Numbered from the stretch's first letter, positions 7,240 to 17,938 are shown. The stretch is DNA of 64,000 bases from Vitreimonas flagellata (GCF_004634425.1 NZ_SBJL01000002.1:558001-622000), one strand, 5' to 3'. Notes: generated from the letters alone by a model not told the origin. Translations and numbers: made by a program.

Positions 7240-8712
7240 ATGGCGATGACCCCTCGCTTAGAGCTGCGCCAGGGCCAGTCCCTGGTGATGACGCCGCAAT
7301 TGCAGCAGGCGATCAAGCTGCTGCAACTCTCCAACTTCGAGCTGCAAGAATTCGTCGAAGGCGAGCTCGAGCGCAATCCGCTGTTGGAGCGCGAAGAGAG
7401 CTCGGCCGAAGCGAAGAAGGAAAGCGGCGACGCCGAGCAGCTTGAATTCGAAAGCGGCATGACGCCAAACGAAGCCGCGCTTGATGTGTCTGTCGCCGAC
7501 ATGGCGCCGGATTTGAGCGCTGGCGAATTGCTTGAAGCGGGTGCGGCGCCCCTCACCGATTGGTCGAAGGCGTCGTCGGGCAAGAGCTTCGATGATCTGC
7601 CCGGTCTTGAAGACACGCTCACGCAAGACATCTCGCTCGCCGAGCATCTCGATGCGCAACTCACCGAAGCTGGCTTGAGCGCGGTCGATCGTTTGATCGG
7701 CGGCGTGCTGATCGATGCGGTGGACGATTGGGGCTATATGCGCACCGACACGCGCGAGCTGGCCGATCGCCTGGGCGTGGCCGAAGCCGACGTGCTGCGC
7801 GTGCTGACGACCATGCAGGGCTTCGAGCCTACCGGCGTGATGGCGCGCGACATTCCGGAATGCTTGGCGCTGCAGCTCAAAGAGCGCGGCCGCTTCGATC
7901 CGGCGATGGAAGCGCTCGTGCGCAATCTCGACCTGCTCGCCAAAGGCCATTTCGATCGTTTGATGACGGCGTGCGGCGTCGACCGCGAAGATCTGACCGA
8001 CATGATCGCCGAAGTGCGTGCGCTCACGCCCAAGCCCGGCGCAGGGTTTGGCGGCGGCGCGGTGCAATCGGTCGCGCCCGATGTCTATGTGAAGCAAGCG
8101 CCGGACGGCACGTGGCACGTTGAATTGAATTCCGACACCATGCCGCGCGTGCTGATGAACCAGCGCTATTACGCGACCGTGTCGAAGACGGCCAAGCGCG
8201 AAGAAGACAAGCAATTCCTCACCGAATGCGCCGCAAACGCGTCATGGCTGGTCAAGAGCCTCGATCAGCGCGCCAAGACGATCCTCAAAGTCGCGCGCGA
8301 GATCGTGCGCCAGCAGGACGCGTTCTTCGTGCAAGGCGTCGCGCATCTGCGCCCGCTCAATCTGAAAACTGTCGCCGCCGCGATCGAGATGCATGAATCG
8401 ACGGTGAGCCGCGTCACCTCGAACAAATATCTCTCCTGCGAACGCGGCGTGTTTGAGCTGAAATATTTCTTCACCGCCTCGATCAATGCCGCCGATGGCG
8501 GCGAAGCACACTCGGCCGAAGCCGTGCGCTACCAGATCAAAGGCCTCATCGACGGCGAGAACGCGGAAGAAATTCTGAGCGACGACCGCATCGTCGAAAT
8601 CCTGCGCGAAAAAGGCATCGATATCGCCCGTCGCACCGTCGCGAAGTATCGCGAAAGCTTGCGCATCCCGAGCAGCGTGGAGCGAAAGCGGAAGCTGGCG
8701 CACGGGATCTAA
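7240..8712 (+). CDS. rpoN: RNA polymerase sigma-54 factor
   Basis: 490 aa. Region I is clear (RQGQSLVMTPQLQQAIKLLQ, then FVEGELERNPLLE), followed by an acidic, variable region II, the core-binding domain, and the C-terminal DNA-binding part ending with the RpoN box ARRTVAKYRESLRIPSS. The HTH MHESTVSRVTSNKYLSC is also present. It directs transcription from -24/-12 promoters with enhancer-binding activators. It lies 14 bases after lptB, so it is probably cotranscribed with the LPS genes, as in many Proteobacteria. Confidence 0.97.
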   Translation: MAMTPRLELRQGQSLVMTPQLQQAIKLLQLSNFELQEFVEGELERNPLLEREESSAEAKKESGDAEQLEFESGMTPNEAALDVSVADMAPDLSAGELLEAGAAPLTDWSKASSGKSFDDLPGLEDTLTQDISLAEHLDAQLTEAGLSAVDRLIGGVLIDAVDDWGYMRTDTRELADRLGVAEADVLRVLTTMQGFEPTGVMARDIPECLALQLKERGRFDPAMEALVRNLDLLAKGHFDRLMTACGVDREDLTDMIAEVRALTPKPGAGFGGGAVQSVAPDVYVKQAPDGTWHVELNSDTMPRVLMNQRYYATVSKTAKREEDKQFLTECAANASWLVKSLDQRAKTILKVAREIVRQQDAFFVQGVAHLRPLNLKTVAAAIEMHESTVSRVTSNKYLSCERGVFELKYFFTASINAADGGEAHSAEAVRYQIKGLIDGENAEEILSDDRIVEILREKGIDIARRTVAKYRESLRIPSSVERKRKLAHGI

Positions 8713-8768
8713 CGCCCGCGACAAGCCGCCGGAGCTGTGCGACGATGCGCACAGCAAAGGATCATCAC

Positions 8769-8948
8769 ATGGCGGAACGGTTTGAGCGGCATCGTCAGCC
8801 TTGGACACAGGACGAAATCCGTAAGCTGCACACGCTCGCGGGCAAGGGCATGTCGCTGAAGGCGATCGCCAAGGCGCTCACGCGCAGCGAGGAATCGACC
8901 AAGGACCGCGCCAAGGCGGATGGACTTACCATCGTTAAATTGCGCTGA
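8769..8948 (+). CDS. Small SANT/HTH-like basic protein
   Basis: 59 aa. The ATG at 8769 has AAAGGA at 8756-8761 and is preferred over an in-frame ATG at 8745 that lacks a ribosome site. The sequence reads PWTQDEIRKLHTLAGKGMSL, then KAIAKALTRSEESTKDRA: a Trp-led helix, a second helix and a recognition-like third helix, resembling a minimal Myb/SANT or resolvase-type HTH. It is basic and probably binds DNA. It sits just after rpoN, where hpf would often be. Function unknown. Confidence 0.7.
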   Translation: MAERFERHRQPWTQDEIRKLHTLAGKGMSLKAIAKALTRSEESTKDRAKADGLTIVKLR

Positions 8949-9030
8949 GACTGACGCCTCCCGTCCCGCCTCTTCTGCATTTCGTCGCATCGGCTTTGCC
9001 CATCGTCGTGTGGCGTCGTGAGCTTGACGC

Positions 9031-9915
9031 ATGAAACGCCTCGTGCTCGCCGCCGCTTTTGTTCTCGCCGCCTGCGCCAGCGCGCAGGCGCAAACGCCGT
9101 CGTGCCCGCCACCGGGCTATGATCGCGCGCAGCTGGATGCGCTGAAGGTCAGCGAATGGGCCATACCGAATGACCGCGCGCGCAATCGCTTAGCGCTCGC
9201 GTTCACGCCCTGCCTCGCCTCACTCGATCCGACGATGCGTGACGGGATTGCGTTTGAGGCGTATGCGCATTGGTTGCGGGCGCGACAGCTGACGCCACAG
9301 ACGATGCGGGCGCTGGCGATTGATCTGGAAGCGCGGCTCTTCGCGAGCGATCCCAACGGCTTCGAGCAACCGTTCGCGGCGCTGGTGCTGAGCGAAGTCG
9401 CGCGCGCGGATCGGATTGAGGCGTATCTTGATGAAGCGTCGCGTCAGCGCATGCTCGATAGCGCGCTGCGCTATTTCACGCAGGTGCGCGATTATCGTGG
9501 CTTTGATGAAGGCGAAGGCTGGCGCCACGGCGTGGCGCACGGCTCAGACTTACTGTTGCAGCTCGGCCTGAACCCAGCGCTCGGCGCAGCCGATGTGCAG
9601 CGCATCGCCGACGCCATCGCGACGCAGGTGACGCCGGAGGGCCATTTCTACATCTATGGCGAAAGCGAGCGGCTCGCGCGACCGATCATCTTCATGGCGC
9701 AACGTGGCCTGATCAGGGAAGCGCAATGGACCACCTATTTCGCGCAATTCGCAGATGTCGGCGACAACCCGTACGCATCGCAGGCGGGCTTGGCGCGCAT
9801 CCACAATGCGAAGGCGTTCCTGCAGACGATCCATCTCAATGCGCAGCTCAGCGAGAACGCGGAAGACAATTCGATGTTGCCGGGCCTCGAAGCTGCACTC
9901 CGTGCGCTGCCCTAG
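9031..9915 (+). CDS. DUF2785-like exported protein
   Basis: 294 aa. The signal peptide LVLAAAFVLAACASAQAQ ends either in a lipobox (LAAC) or a Sec site (AQAQ), so the protein is secreted or lipid-anchored. The mature part is all helical. YRGFDEGEGWRHGVAHGSDL contains the Gly-Trp-x-His...His motif that I associate with DUF2785; a family match is likely but not certain. No catalytic function is known to me. Its last 4 bases overlap the end of the convergent EamA transporter gene. Confidence 0.7.
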   Translation: MKRLVLAAAFVLAACASAQAQTPSCPPPGYDRAQLDALKVSEWAIPNDRARNRLALAFTPCLASLDPTMRDGIAFEAYAHWLRARQLTPQTMRALAIDLEARLFASDPNGFEQPFAALVLSEVARADRIEAYLDEASRQRMLDSALRYFTQVRDYRGFDEGEGWRHGVAHGSDLLLQLGLNPALGAADVQRIADAIATQVTPEGHFYIYGESERLARPIIFMAQRGLIREAQWTTYFAQFADVGDNPYASQAGLARIHNAKAFLQTIHLNAQLSENAEDNSMLPGLEAALRALP

Positions 9916-10838
9916 CCCGTCTTCCTTGCACGCAGCAGCAAGACTTGGCCGAGCAGCACAAGCACGATCCCGGCAAGTGCAAGCATGCCCCAGGTCTTGC
10001 CTTCGAACACCGTCGAGACTGTCATCGCCACGGGCGGCGTGAGTGCGGAGATGTAGGCGGCGGTCGCATAGCCGCGCCGGCGCGCCAGGCCAAAATACAA
10101 GAGAAACGCCAGCACCGAGCCGACGATCGACAGGTGCAACAGCGACAGCACGTAGGACCAGGTGGGCTCGAATGTCCAAGCGCGGCCCGTGGCGAGCGCA
10201 AACAGAATGAGGATGGCGACGCCGTAACTCATCGACCACGCGGTGAACGTCGCCACGCCAGCGCCGGCAATTTCGCCGCGCCGTGCGTAGATGTTGCCGG
10301 CGGCGGAAGAGAGCACGGCGGCGAAGGTGAGCCCAAGGCCCAGCAGGGCGGCGTCGCTCATCTGCGCCGACGCCAGCTCCTCCCACGAAAGCAAGGCGAC
10401 GCCGAGAATGCCGAGCCATGCCGCGGCCCACGCGAGCGCCGGCGCGCGTTGGCCAAACACCAAACGAAACGCGATCAGATTGAAGAAGGCGAGCGCGGCG
10501 AAGAGCACGGCGACGACCGCCGAAGCCACGCGCTCTTCAGCCCAATAGACCAGAACGTAATTGAGCAAGAACGTGAAAATACCGACGCCGAACGCGGCCA
10601 TGTGCTGGGCGCGATTGAGCGCGATCTTCTCACGTCGCAGCGCGCACCACGCAAACAACAACACCGCCGCGAGCGCGAAGCGATATGTAATCGAGATAAC
10701 AGGATCGACGACGCCCAATTGCAGCGTGATCGCAAACCAGGTCGTGCCCCACGCCAGCGTGCACACGATGATTGCGATCAGATCGACCCATTGCGGTTGC
10801 GCCGCAGGCTCTGCGCCAAGGCTTGTTTCCGCGCTCAT
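9912..10838 (-). CDS. EamA/DMT family transporter
   Basis: 308 aa with ten predicted membrane helices as two five-helix EamA repeats: LAWGTTWFAITLQL in the first and SVLAFLLYFGLARRRG then ALTPPVAMTVSTVFEGKTW in the second, both signature positions of the drug/metabolite transporter superfamily. It probably exports an amino acid or small metabolite; the substrate cannot be read from the sequence. It is the only minus-strand gene between rpoN and hpf, which suggests it was inserted into the ancestral cluster. Confidence 0.92.
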   Translation of the reverse strand: MSAETSLGAEPAAQPQWVDLIAIIVCTLAWGTTWFAITLQLGVVDPVISITYRFALAAVLLFAWCALRREKIALNRAQHMAAFGVGIFTFLLNYVLVYWAEERVASAVVAVLFAALAFFNLIAFRLVFGQRAPALAWAAAWLGILGVALLSWEELASAQMSDAALLGLGLTFAAVLSSAAGNIYARRGEIAGAGVATFTAWSMSYGVAILILFALATGRAWTFEPTWSYVLSLLHLSIVGSVLAFLLYFGLARRRGYATAAYISALTPPVAMTVSTVFEGKTWGMLALAGIVLVLLGQVLLLRARKTG

Positions 10839-10978
10839 GGCGCATTCCCCTCACGCAACCCGCGTCTCAATCGCGCCGTTTACGTTGACGGGAGATGGGG
10901 CGCCGTTTTGACACTGTCCAGATGTGGGCGCCGCTTCTGCTGACACCATTTTCTGGCGCCCTTTTCGGGCTCTCGTCG

Positions 10979-11007
10979 TTGACCCAACCTGTTCCGAGGC
11001 ATACCTT
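10979..11007 (+). promoter_or_regulatory. Possible housekeeping-type promoter upstream of hpf
   Basis: TTGACC, a 17-base spacer, then TACCTT resembles an alphaproteobacterial -35/-10 pair. It would start a leader of about 80 bases before the hpf ATG at 11093. The -10 is poor, so this is tentative. Confidence 0.3.
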
Positions 11008-11024
11008 TTTCTACAGGCATCGGG

Positions 11025-11090
11025 GCGCTCTTGGGGGCGGAGCGAAGCCCCGAGCGCTCCCGCCGAAAGGCGCAACTTAAGGAGGCTCCT
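11025..11090 (+). promoter_or_regulatory. Structured 5' leader of hpf with palindromic ribosome-binding site
   Basis: Three elements follow one another. First, a hairpin at 11025-11057: GCGCTC and GGGGC pair with GCCCC and GAGCGC around a small internal bulge. Second, CGCC-GAAA-GGCG at 11061-11072, a 4-bp stem closed by a GNRA tetraloop. Third, the Shine-Dalgarno AAGGAGG (11079-11085) sits within the palindrome AGGAGGCTCCT (11080-11090). This looks like an RNA-level control region for hpf; no known riboswitch family is recognised. Confidence 0.5.
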
Positions 11091-11092
11091 AT

Positions 11093-11716
11093 ATGCGCAT
11101 ACAAGTCGCCGGACGGCAGATGGATGTCGGCGAAGCGCTGCGAACCCGAATAGAGGGCGAGCTTTCAAGCGGAGTAGGTAAGTATTTCAATCGTGCGACG
11201 GATGCGGTGGTCACCGTCGGCAAAAATGGCGGCGCCGGCGTCGAGGTCGACTGCACCGTGCATCTCTCTTCCGGCATATCGCTTCAAGCCCAGGGTCACG
11301 CGGGCGACGCCCATTCGGCCTTCAGCGACGCAATGGAGAAGCTGGAAAAACGTGTGAGGCGCTACAAGCGTAGGCTGAAAAACCACCACGCCGACAACAA
11401 ATCCCCCCTTCCCGCCGAGGACGCGACCGCGTATGTGCTCGCCCCGTTAAACGATGACGAAGAGGCCGACGAAACCGCGTCGGCGAATGGGCACGATCCT
11501 GCGCCCCTGGTAATCGCCGAAAACGCGGTTTCCGTCCGTACGATGACCGTTTCGATGGCAGTCATGCAGCTCGACCTGTCCGAAAGCCCGGCGCTGATGT
11601 TCAGAAACGCGGCAAACGGCGGTCTTAACCTTGTGTATCGGCGTGCTGACGGAAACATCGGCTGGATCGACCCCGAACGCGCCAATGGTCACACAAAGGC
11701 AAACGGGACCGGTTAA
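11093..11716 (+). CDS. hpf: Long-form ribosome hibernation promoting factor
   Basis: 207 aa, the long HPF type. The N-terminal S30AE domain starts MRIQVAGRQMDVGEALRTRI and includes KLEKRVRRYKRRLKNHH, the basic helix that contacts 16S rRNA. A charged linker (about 100-150) leads to the C-terminal dimerisation domain with MTVSMAVMQLDLSESPALMF, then NLVYRRADGNIGWIDPE. Long HPF makes inactive 100S ribosome dimers in stationary phase. ptsN follows, the usual neighbour. A strong Shine-Dalgarno within a palindrome precedes it. Confidence 0.95.
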   Translation: MRIQVAGRQMDVGEALRTRIEGELSSGVGKYFNRATDAVVTVGKNGGAGVEVDCTVHLSSGISLQAQGHAGDAHSAFSDAMEKLEKRVRRYKRRLKNHHADNKSPLPAEDATAYVLAPLNDDEEADETASANGHDPAPLVIAENAVSVRTMTVSMAVMQLDLSESPALMFRNAANGGLNLVYRRADGNIGWIDPERANGHTKANGTG

Positions 11717-11784
11717 GGGAACCTGGGGGTTCAAATTACGTTTTGGCGCGATCCGTGCAGGGTCGCGTCAAACTGGGTGAGGGA

Positions 11785-12252
11785 ATGAACGATCTAAGCG
11801 ATCTTGTCGCGCCGGAAGCGATTCTGCCGCGCGCCTTGGCCACATCCCGGCGTCAGGCGATCCAGATGCTGTGCGAGGCGCTGGCCAAAGCCGCCGGCAT
11901 CGACGCGCGCGTGGCGTTTGACGCTGTGCTGCTGCGTGAGCGCCTCTCGGGCACTGGCGTTGGCGAAGGCGTCGCTATTCCGCACGCGCCGGTCGCCGGG
12001 CTGAAAGGCCCGATCGGCGCGTTCGCGCGTCTCGACCCGCCGCAGGATTTCGGCGCCCTCGACGGCCGCCCAGCTGATCTCGTGTTTCTGCTGCTGGCCC
12101 CGCCGGACCGTGGCGGCGATCATTTGAAGGCGCTGGCGCGCGTTTCGCGTTTCTTCCGCCACGCTGACACACGCGAGAAACTGCGCGGAGCGCGCGGTGG
12201 CGACGAGCTCTACGCGCTGATCGCGGGCGCTGTGCACAGCGACGCGGCATGA
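11785..12252 (+). CDS. ptsN: PTS IIA-like nitrogen regulatory protein
   Basis: 155 aa. The ATG at 11785 matches the usual PtsN N-terminus better than an upstream alternative at 11743. The phosphorylation site is His67 in GEGVAIPHAPVAGL, and the fold continues through FGALDGRPADLVFLLLAPP, characteristic of IIA-Ntr. It receives phosphate from the PtsP/NPr relay and regulates potassium, nitrogen or stringent-response functions in Alphaproteobacteria. The next gene starts within its stop codon (ATGA), so the two are coupled. Confidence 0.94.
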   Translation: MNDLSDLVAPEAILPRALATSRRQAIQMLCEALAKAAGIDARVAFDAVLLRERLSGTGVGEGVAIPHAPVAGLKGPIGAFARLDPPQDFGALDGRPADLVFLLLAPPDRGGDHLKALARVSRFFRHADTREKLRGARGGDELYALIAGAVHSDAA

Positions 12253-12911
12253 TGACTCCGGCCGACAGGCTGTTCTCGTACTTTCCGCTGATGATGACGG
12301 TCGCGTCGCTCACGGCGCTCGGCGTGTTTGCGCAATGGCCGTCGATCGGGAGCGTGGCGCTGCTGATCTTCGTGATCTATTTGCTGCCGCCAATGGTGCA
12401 GCGGATCATGTTTCGCTGGGCGCCTTTGAAGCACGGCATTTCGCCGATCGACGGGCGCACGTTTTCGCCCTGGCTTGCAGCACATCACATTCAAGCCTTC
12501 TACGACGCGCTGCCCTATCTTGAATCGCTGCTGCGCGTGTTTCCCGGTTTCTATTCGATGTGGCTGCGCATGTGGGGTGCGCGTGTCGGCTATGGCGTCG
12601 AATGGCCGGTGCGCATGGACGTGCTGGACCGGCATTTGATGGACATCGGCAATCGCGTCGTGTTCTCGCGCGAAGTCGAACTTTGCGCGCATGTGCGTCA
12701 GAAGACCGACGGCGCAGGCTCACGCGTGCTGGTGCGGCCGGTGCGTATTGGCTCGTATGCTTTCATCGGCGCCGGCGCGCGTGTAGGCCCTGGCGCCAGC
12801 GTGCCGCACAACGCGAACATTCCCGCGCTTGCCGTCGTCAACGTCAACGAAAGCTACGGTGACGCGACGCGCCATCCGGACAAGGAAGAAGCGCAATTTG
12901 CGATGAGCTGA
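12249..12911 (+). CDS. Membrane-anchored hexapeptide-repeat acyltransferase-like protein
   Basis: 220 aa. Two hydrophobic segments (about 14-30 and 34-50) are followed by a soluble domain. The C-terminal half reads as a left-handed beta-helix: MDIGNRVVFSREVELCAHV, VLVRPVRIGSYAFIGAGARV, then GPGASVPHNANIPALAVVNV. This resembles LbetaH acyl- or acetyltransferases acting on envelope sugars. Sharing an ATGA overlap with ptsN is unusual. Either ATG of the ATGATG at 12249 could start it. The acyl acceptor is unknown. Confidence 0.7.
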   Translation: MMTPADRLFSYFPLMMTVASLTALGVFAQWPSIGSVALLIFVIYLLPPMVQRIMFRWAPLKHGISPIDGRTFSPWLAAHHIQAFYDALPYLESLLRVFPGFYSMWLRMWGARVGYGVEWPVRMDVLDRHLMDIGNRVVFSREVELCAHVRQKTDGAGSRVLVRPVRIGSYAFIGAGARVGPGASVPHNANIPALAVVNVNESYGDATRHPDKEEAQFAMS

Positions 12912-12916
12912 TTGAT

Positions 12917-13034
12917 CTTCCCCCCCCCCCGTGCGGGGGAAGTGGATCGCGCGAAGCGCGAGACGTAGGGGGCAGTGGCGCGTGCCTCGCCCCCTCAGTC
13001 AGCTTCGCTGACAGCTCCCCCGTAAACGGGGGAG
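12917..13034. repeat. Multi-hairpin intergenic palindromic repeat with poly-C tract
   Basis: The gap after the acyltransferase gene holds consecutive inverted repeats: CTTCCCCC/GGGGGAAG (12917-12942), around an 11-C run at 12920-12930; a GCGC-GAA-GCGC hairpin; GGGGGC paired with GCCCCC; GTCAGC-TTC-GCTGAC; and CTCCCCCG-TAAA-CGGGGGAG (13015-13034). The segment is non-coding and similar to extragenic palindromes I know from other alphaproteobacterial genomes. It may also act as a terminator between the convergent genes. Confidence 0.75.
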
Positions 13035-13037
13035 CAC

Positions 13038-14945
<1,908 letters not shown>

Positions 14946-14947
14946 CA

Positions 14948-16552
14948 TTACATCCTGAACACGCCGAAGCGCGTCTCTGGAATTGGGGCGTTGAGTGAGG
15001 CGCTGATCGAGAGGCCAAGCACGTCGCGCGTTTGGGTGGGATCGACGATGCCGTCGTCCCACATGCGTGAGGTGGCGTGATAGGGATCGCCTTCGGCTTC
15101 GTAGCGCGCGCGCACCGGCGCTTTGAACTTCTCTTCGTCGTCCTTGGCCCAGGTCTCGCCCTTGGCTTCCATGCCGTCGCGCTTCACTTGCGCCAAAACC
15201 GACGCCGCCTGCTCGCCGCCCATGACGGAAATGCGGGAGTTCGGCCACGAGAACAGGAAACGCGGCGAGTAAGCGCGGCCGCACATGCCGTAATTGCCGG
15301 CGCCGAATGAGCCGCCGATCATCATCGTGAATTTCGGCACTTCGGCGGACGCGACCGCCGTCACCAGCTTTGCGCCATCCTTGGCGATGCCGCCGGCTTC
15401 GTATTTGCCGCCAACCATGAAGCCTGAGATGTTTTGCAGGAACAGCAACGGAATGCCGCGCTTGCAGGCGAGCTCGATAAAGTGCGCGCCCTTTTGCGCG
15501 CTCTCACCGAAGAGGATGCCGTTGTTCGCAAGTATCGCGACCGGATAGCCCCAGATGCGCGCAAAACCCGTAACAAGCGTCGAGCCATAGAGCGGACGGA
15601 ATTCGTCGAACTCGCTGCCATCGACAATACGTGCAATGATCTCATGCACATCGTACGGCGTGCGCACGTCTTGCGGCAGGATGCCGTAAATTTCGCTCGG
15701 ATCATAAAGCGGCGCCTGCGGCTCGCGCAGATCGAGGCCGACATGCTTGGACGTGTTCAGATTGCCGACAATGCGGCGCACCAGATGCAGCGCGTGCGCA
15801 TCATCCTGCGCGACGTGATCGACAACACCGGATTTGCGGCCGTGAACTTCGGCGCCGCCCAGATCTTCAGCGCTGATGATCTCGCCGGTCGCCGCCTTCA
15901 CCAATGGAGGCCCGCCGAGGAAGATAGTGCCTTGGTTGCGGACGATCACGGTCTCATCGCTCATCGCCGGCACGTAAGCGCCGCCCGCCGTGCACGAGCC
16001 CATGACGCACGCGATCTGGGCGATGCCCGCCGCGCTCATGCGCGCTTGATTGTAGAAGATGCGGCCGAAATGGTCGCGGTCGGGGAAGACTTCCGCTTGG
16101 TGCGGCAGGTTCGCGCCGCCGCTGTCGACGAGATAAACGCACGGCAGCCGGTTTTGCTGCGCGATCTCTTGCGCGCGCAAATGCTTCTTCACGCTGATCG
16201 GAAAATACGCGCCGCCCTTCACCGTCGCGTCGTTGGCGACGATCACGACTTCGCGGCCTGACACGCGGCCAATGCCGGTGATGAGACCCGCGCCCGGCGC
16301 TTCGCCATTGTAGAGGTCGTATGCGGCCAACGCGCCAATTTCGAGGAACGGCGCACCGGGATCGAGCAAGCGTTCCACGCGATCACGCGGCAAGAGCTTG
16401 CCGCGCTTGACGTGGCGTGCGCGGCTATCTTCAGGACCACCCAGCGCAATCTCCGCCGTGCGCGCGCGCAATTGATCGGCAAGCGCTTTGTGATGCGCGA
16501 AATTCTTCTTGAACGCTTCAGAGTTCGTGTCGATTGCGGACTTAAGCTTCAT
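14948..16552 (-). CDS. liuB: Methylcrotonyl-CoA carboxylase carboxyltransferase beta subunit
   Basis: 534 aa. Two crotonase-fold carboxyltransferase halves. [20 protein letters not shown], then [20 protein letters not shown] and [20 protein letters not shown], and [16 protein letters not shown] are typical of 3-methylcrotonyl-CoA carboxylase. The ATG at 16552 is chosen over a TTG nine bases earlier. It transfers CO2 from biotin to methylcrotonyl-CoA, making methylglutaconyl-CoA in leucine degradation. It lies between liuA and the alpha subunit on one strand. Confidence 0.94.
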   Translation of the reverse strand: MKLKSAIDTNSEAFKKNFAHHKALADQLRARTAEIALGGPEDSRARHVKRGKLLPRDRVERLLDPGAPFLEIGALAAYDLYNGEAPGAGLITGIGRVSGREVVIVANDATVKGGAYFPISVKKHLRAQEIAQQNRLPCVYLVDSGGANLPHQAEVFPDRDHFGRIFYNQARMSAAGIAQIACVMGSCTAGGAYVPAMSDETVIVRNQGTIFLGGPPLVKAATGEIISAEDLGGAEVHGRKSGVVDHVAQDDAHALHLVRRIVGNLNTSKHVGLDLREPQAPLYDPSEIYGILPQDVRTPYDVHEIIARIVDGSEFDEFRPLYGSTLVTGFARIWGYPVAILANNGILFGESAQKGAHFIELACKRGIPLLFLQNISGFMVGGKYEAGGIAKDGAKLVTAVASAEVPKFTMMIGGSFGAGNYGMCGRAYSPRFLFSWPNSRISVMGGEQAASVLAQVKRDGMEAKGETWAKDDEEKFKAPVRARYEAEGDPYHATSRMWDDGIVDPTQTRDVLGLSISASLNAPIPETRFGVFRM

Positions 16553-16626
16553 GGACGCCAATTCTCAGATTTGATTAGTGTTTGACGTGCGCGCGAACCT
16601 GCTTCAAGGGCGGCAAATCCGCGAAT

Positions 16627-16642
16627 CCAATCATCTGATTGG
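16627..16642. repeat. Perfect 16-bp palindrome between liuA and liuB
   Basis: CCAATCA-TC-TGATTGG, with 7-bp arms and a 2-base centre, lies in the 95-base gap between the liuA stop and liuB start. The tiny centre makes a hairpin terminator unlikely; a protein-binding site or a relic is possible. Confidence 0.4.
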
Positions 16643-16647
16643 CAAAC

Positions 16648-17811
16648 CTAGCCCGCGCCAATGATTTCCCGCCCGATCAAGAAGCGGCGCACTTCGTTGG
16701 TGCCGGCGCCGATGTCGTAGAGCTTAGCGTCGCGCAGAAAGCGCTCAACTGGGAAGTCCTTGGTGTAGCCGGCGCCGCCGAGCGCCTGGATCGCTTCGAG
16801 CGACACTTTCACTGCACTTTCGGAAGCGTAGAGAATGGCGCCGGCCGCGTCGTGGCGCGTGGTTTTGCCGGCGTCACAGGCTTTCGCGACGGCATAGACG
16901 TACGCGCGTGCTGAATTGAGCGCCACGATCATGTCGGCGACTTTAGCCTGCATCAGCTGGAACGAGCCGATAGCGCGGCCGAATTGTTTGCGCTCGCGCA
17001 CGTAGGGCAACACGACGTCGAGACAGGCTTGCATGATACCGAGCGGGCCGGCCGAGAGCACGGCGCGCTCATAGTCCAAGCCGCTCATCAGCACGCCGAC
17101 GCCACGGCCCACGCCGCCCATCACGTTTTCTTCCGGCACTTCGCAATCTTCGAACACGAGTTCGCCGGTGTCCGAGCCGCGCATGCCCATTTTGTCGAGC
17201 TTTTGGCTGACGCTGAATCCCTTCATGCCGCGCTCGATCAGGAACGCGGTGATGCCGCCGGAGCCCGCTTCGGGATTGGTTTTCGCATAGACCACCAACG
17301 TGTTGGCTTCCGGCGCGTTGGTGATCCAGAATTTCGTGCCGTTGAGCACATAGCGATCGCCCTTGTGCTCGGCGCGCAATTTCATGCCGACGACATCGGA
17401 GCCGGCGCCTGCTTCGCTCATGGCGAGCGAGCCGACATGCTCGCCGCTGATGAGCTTCGGTAGGTATTTCCGCTTCTGCTCGGGCGTCGCCCAGCGGCGG
17501 ATTTGATTGATGCAAAGATTGGAGTGCGCGCCGTAGGAAAGGCCAATCGAGGCCGAGGCGCGGCTCACCTCTTCCATCGCCACAACGTGTTCGAGATAGC
17601 CAAGCCCTAGCCCGCCATCCTCTTCGGCGACAGTAATGCCGTGCAGGCCGAGTTCACCCATTTCCGGCCAGAGTTGGCGCGGGAATTTGTTGGTCGCGTC
17701 GATCTCGGCGGCCATCGGCGCGATGCGATCGGCGGCGAACTGGCGGGTCGTGTCGCGGATCGCGTCGGCGGTTTCGCCGAGCTGGAAATCGAGTTGGTAG
17801 GAGTCAGTCAC
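16648..17811 (-). CDS. liuA: Isovaleryl-CoA dehydrogenase
   Basis: 387 aa acyl-CoA dehydrogenase with a GTG start at 17811; the longer reading would translate a palindromic repeat. GGAG lies 9 bases upstream. Signature segments: [31 protein letters not shown], and [20 protein letters not shown]. The catalytic base is Glu248 in [16 protein letters not shown], the shifted position typical of isovaleryl-CoA dehydrogenase rather than short-chain enzymes. It oxidises isovaleryl-CoA to 3-methylcrotonyl-CoA, passing electrons to ETF, and feeds the carboxylase encoded downstream. Confidence 0.94.
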   Translation of the reverse strand: MTDSYQLDFQLGETADAIRDTTRQFAADRIAPMAAEIDATNKFPRQLWPEMGELGLHGITVAEEDGGLGLGYLEHVVAMEEVSRASASIGLSYGAHSNLCINQIRRWATPEQKRKYLPKLISGEHVGSLAMSEAGAGSDVVGMKLRAEHKGDRYVLNGTKFWITNAPEANTLVVYAKTNPEAGSGGITAFLIERGMKGFSVSQKLDKMGMRGSDTGELVFEDCEVPEENVMGGVGRGVGVLMSGLDYERAVLSAGPLGIMQACLDVVLPYVRERKQFGRAIGSFQLMQAKVADMIVALNSARAYVYAVAKACDAGKTTRHDAAGAILYASESAVKVSLEAIQALGGAGYTKDFPVERFLRDAKLYDIGAGTNEVRRFLIGREIIGAG

Positions 17812-17845
17812 GGGGCGCGGCTCCGGGGCGTTTGAAACGCCAAAG

Positions 17846-17867
17846 GCCGGCTGGAAGCCGGCGGTCC
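17846..17867. repeat. Single GCCGGC palindromic repeat unit
   Basis: GCCGGC-TGGAA-GCCGGC followed by GGTCC. It is identical to one arm of the two-arm element at 34918-35006. It lies in the liuA/LysR divergent gap, upstream of the liuA start. Confidence 0.75.
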
Positions 17868-17923
17868 AAAGACCGTAATTGATTTGCCTGGCCGATAGAA
17901 ATTGAACCGGAAGAACAGAACTG

Positions 17924-17938
17924 ATAGATATCATCTAT
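17924..17938. promoter_or_regulatory. Candidate LysR operator overlapping the LysR start codon
   Basis: ATAGAT-ATC-ATCTAT, perfect 6-bp arms around 3 bases. The right arm contains the first two bases of the LysR ATG (17937). It could serve for both autoregulation and control of divergent liuA. Confidence 0.55.

Noticed and set aside
9726-10943. 405-codon frame antisense to the EamA transporter
   Set aside because: Composition (Gln/Arg/His-rich) is that of an out-of-frame reading; the transporter has ten clean helices.
10851-11168. 105-codon frame antisense to the hpf leader
   Set aside because: Low-quality composition; the region is better explained as a structured hpf leader.
17812-17934. 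Longer liuA start inside the divergent gap
   Set aside because: It would translate a palindromic repeat into protein; the GTG at 17811 matches the family length.
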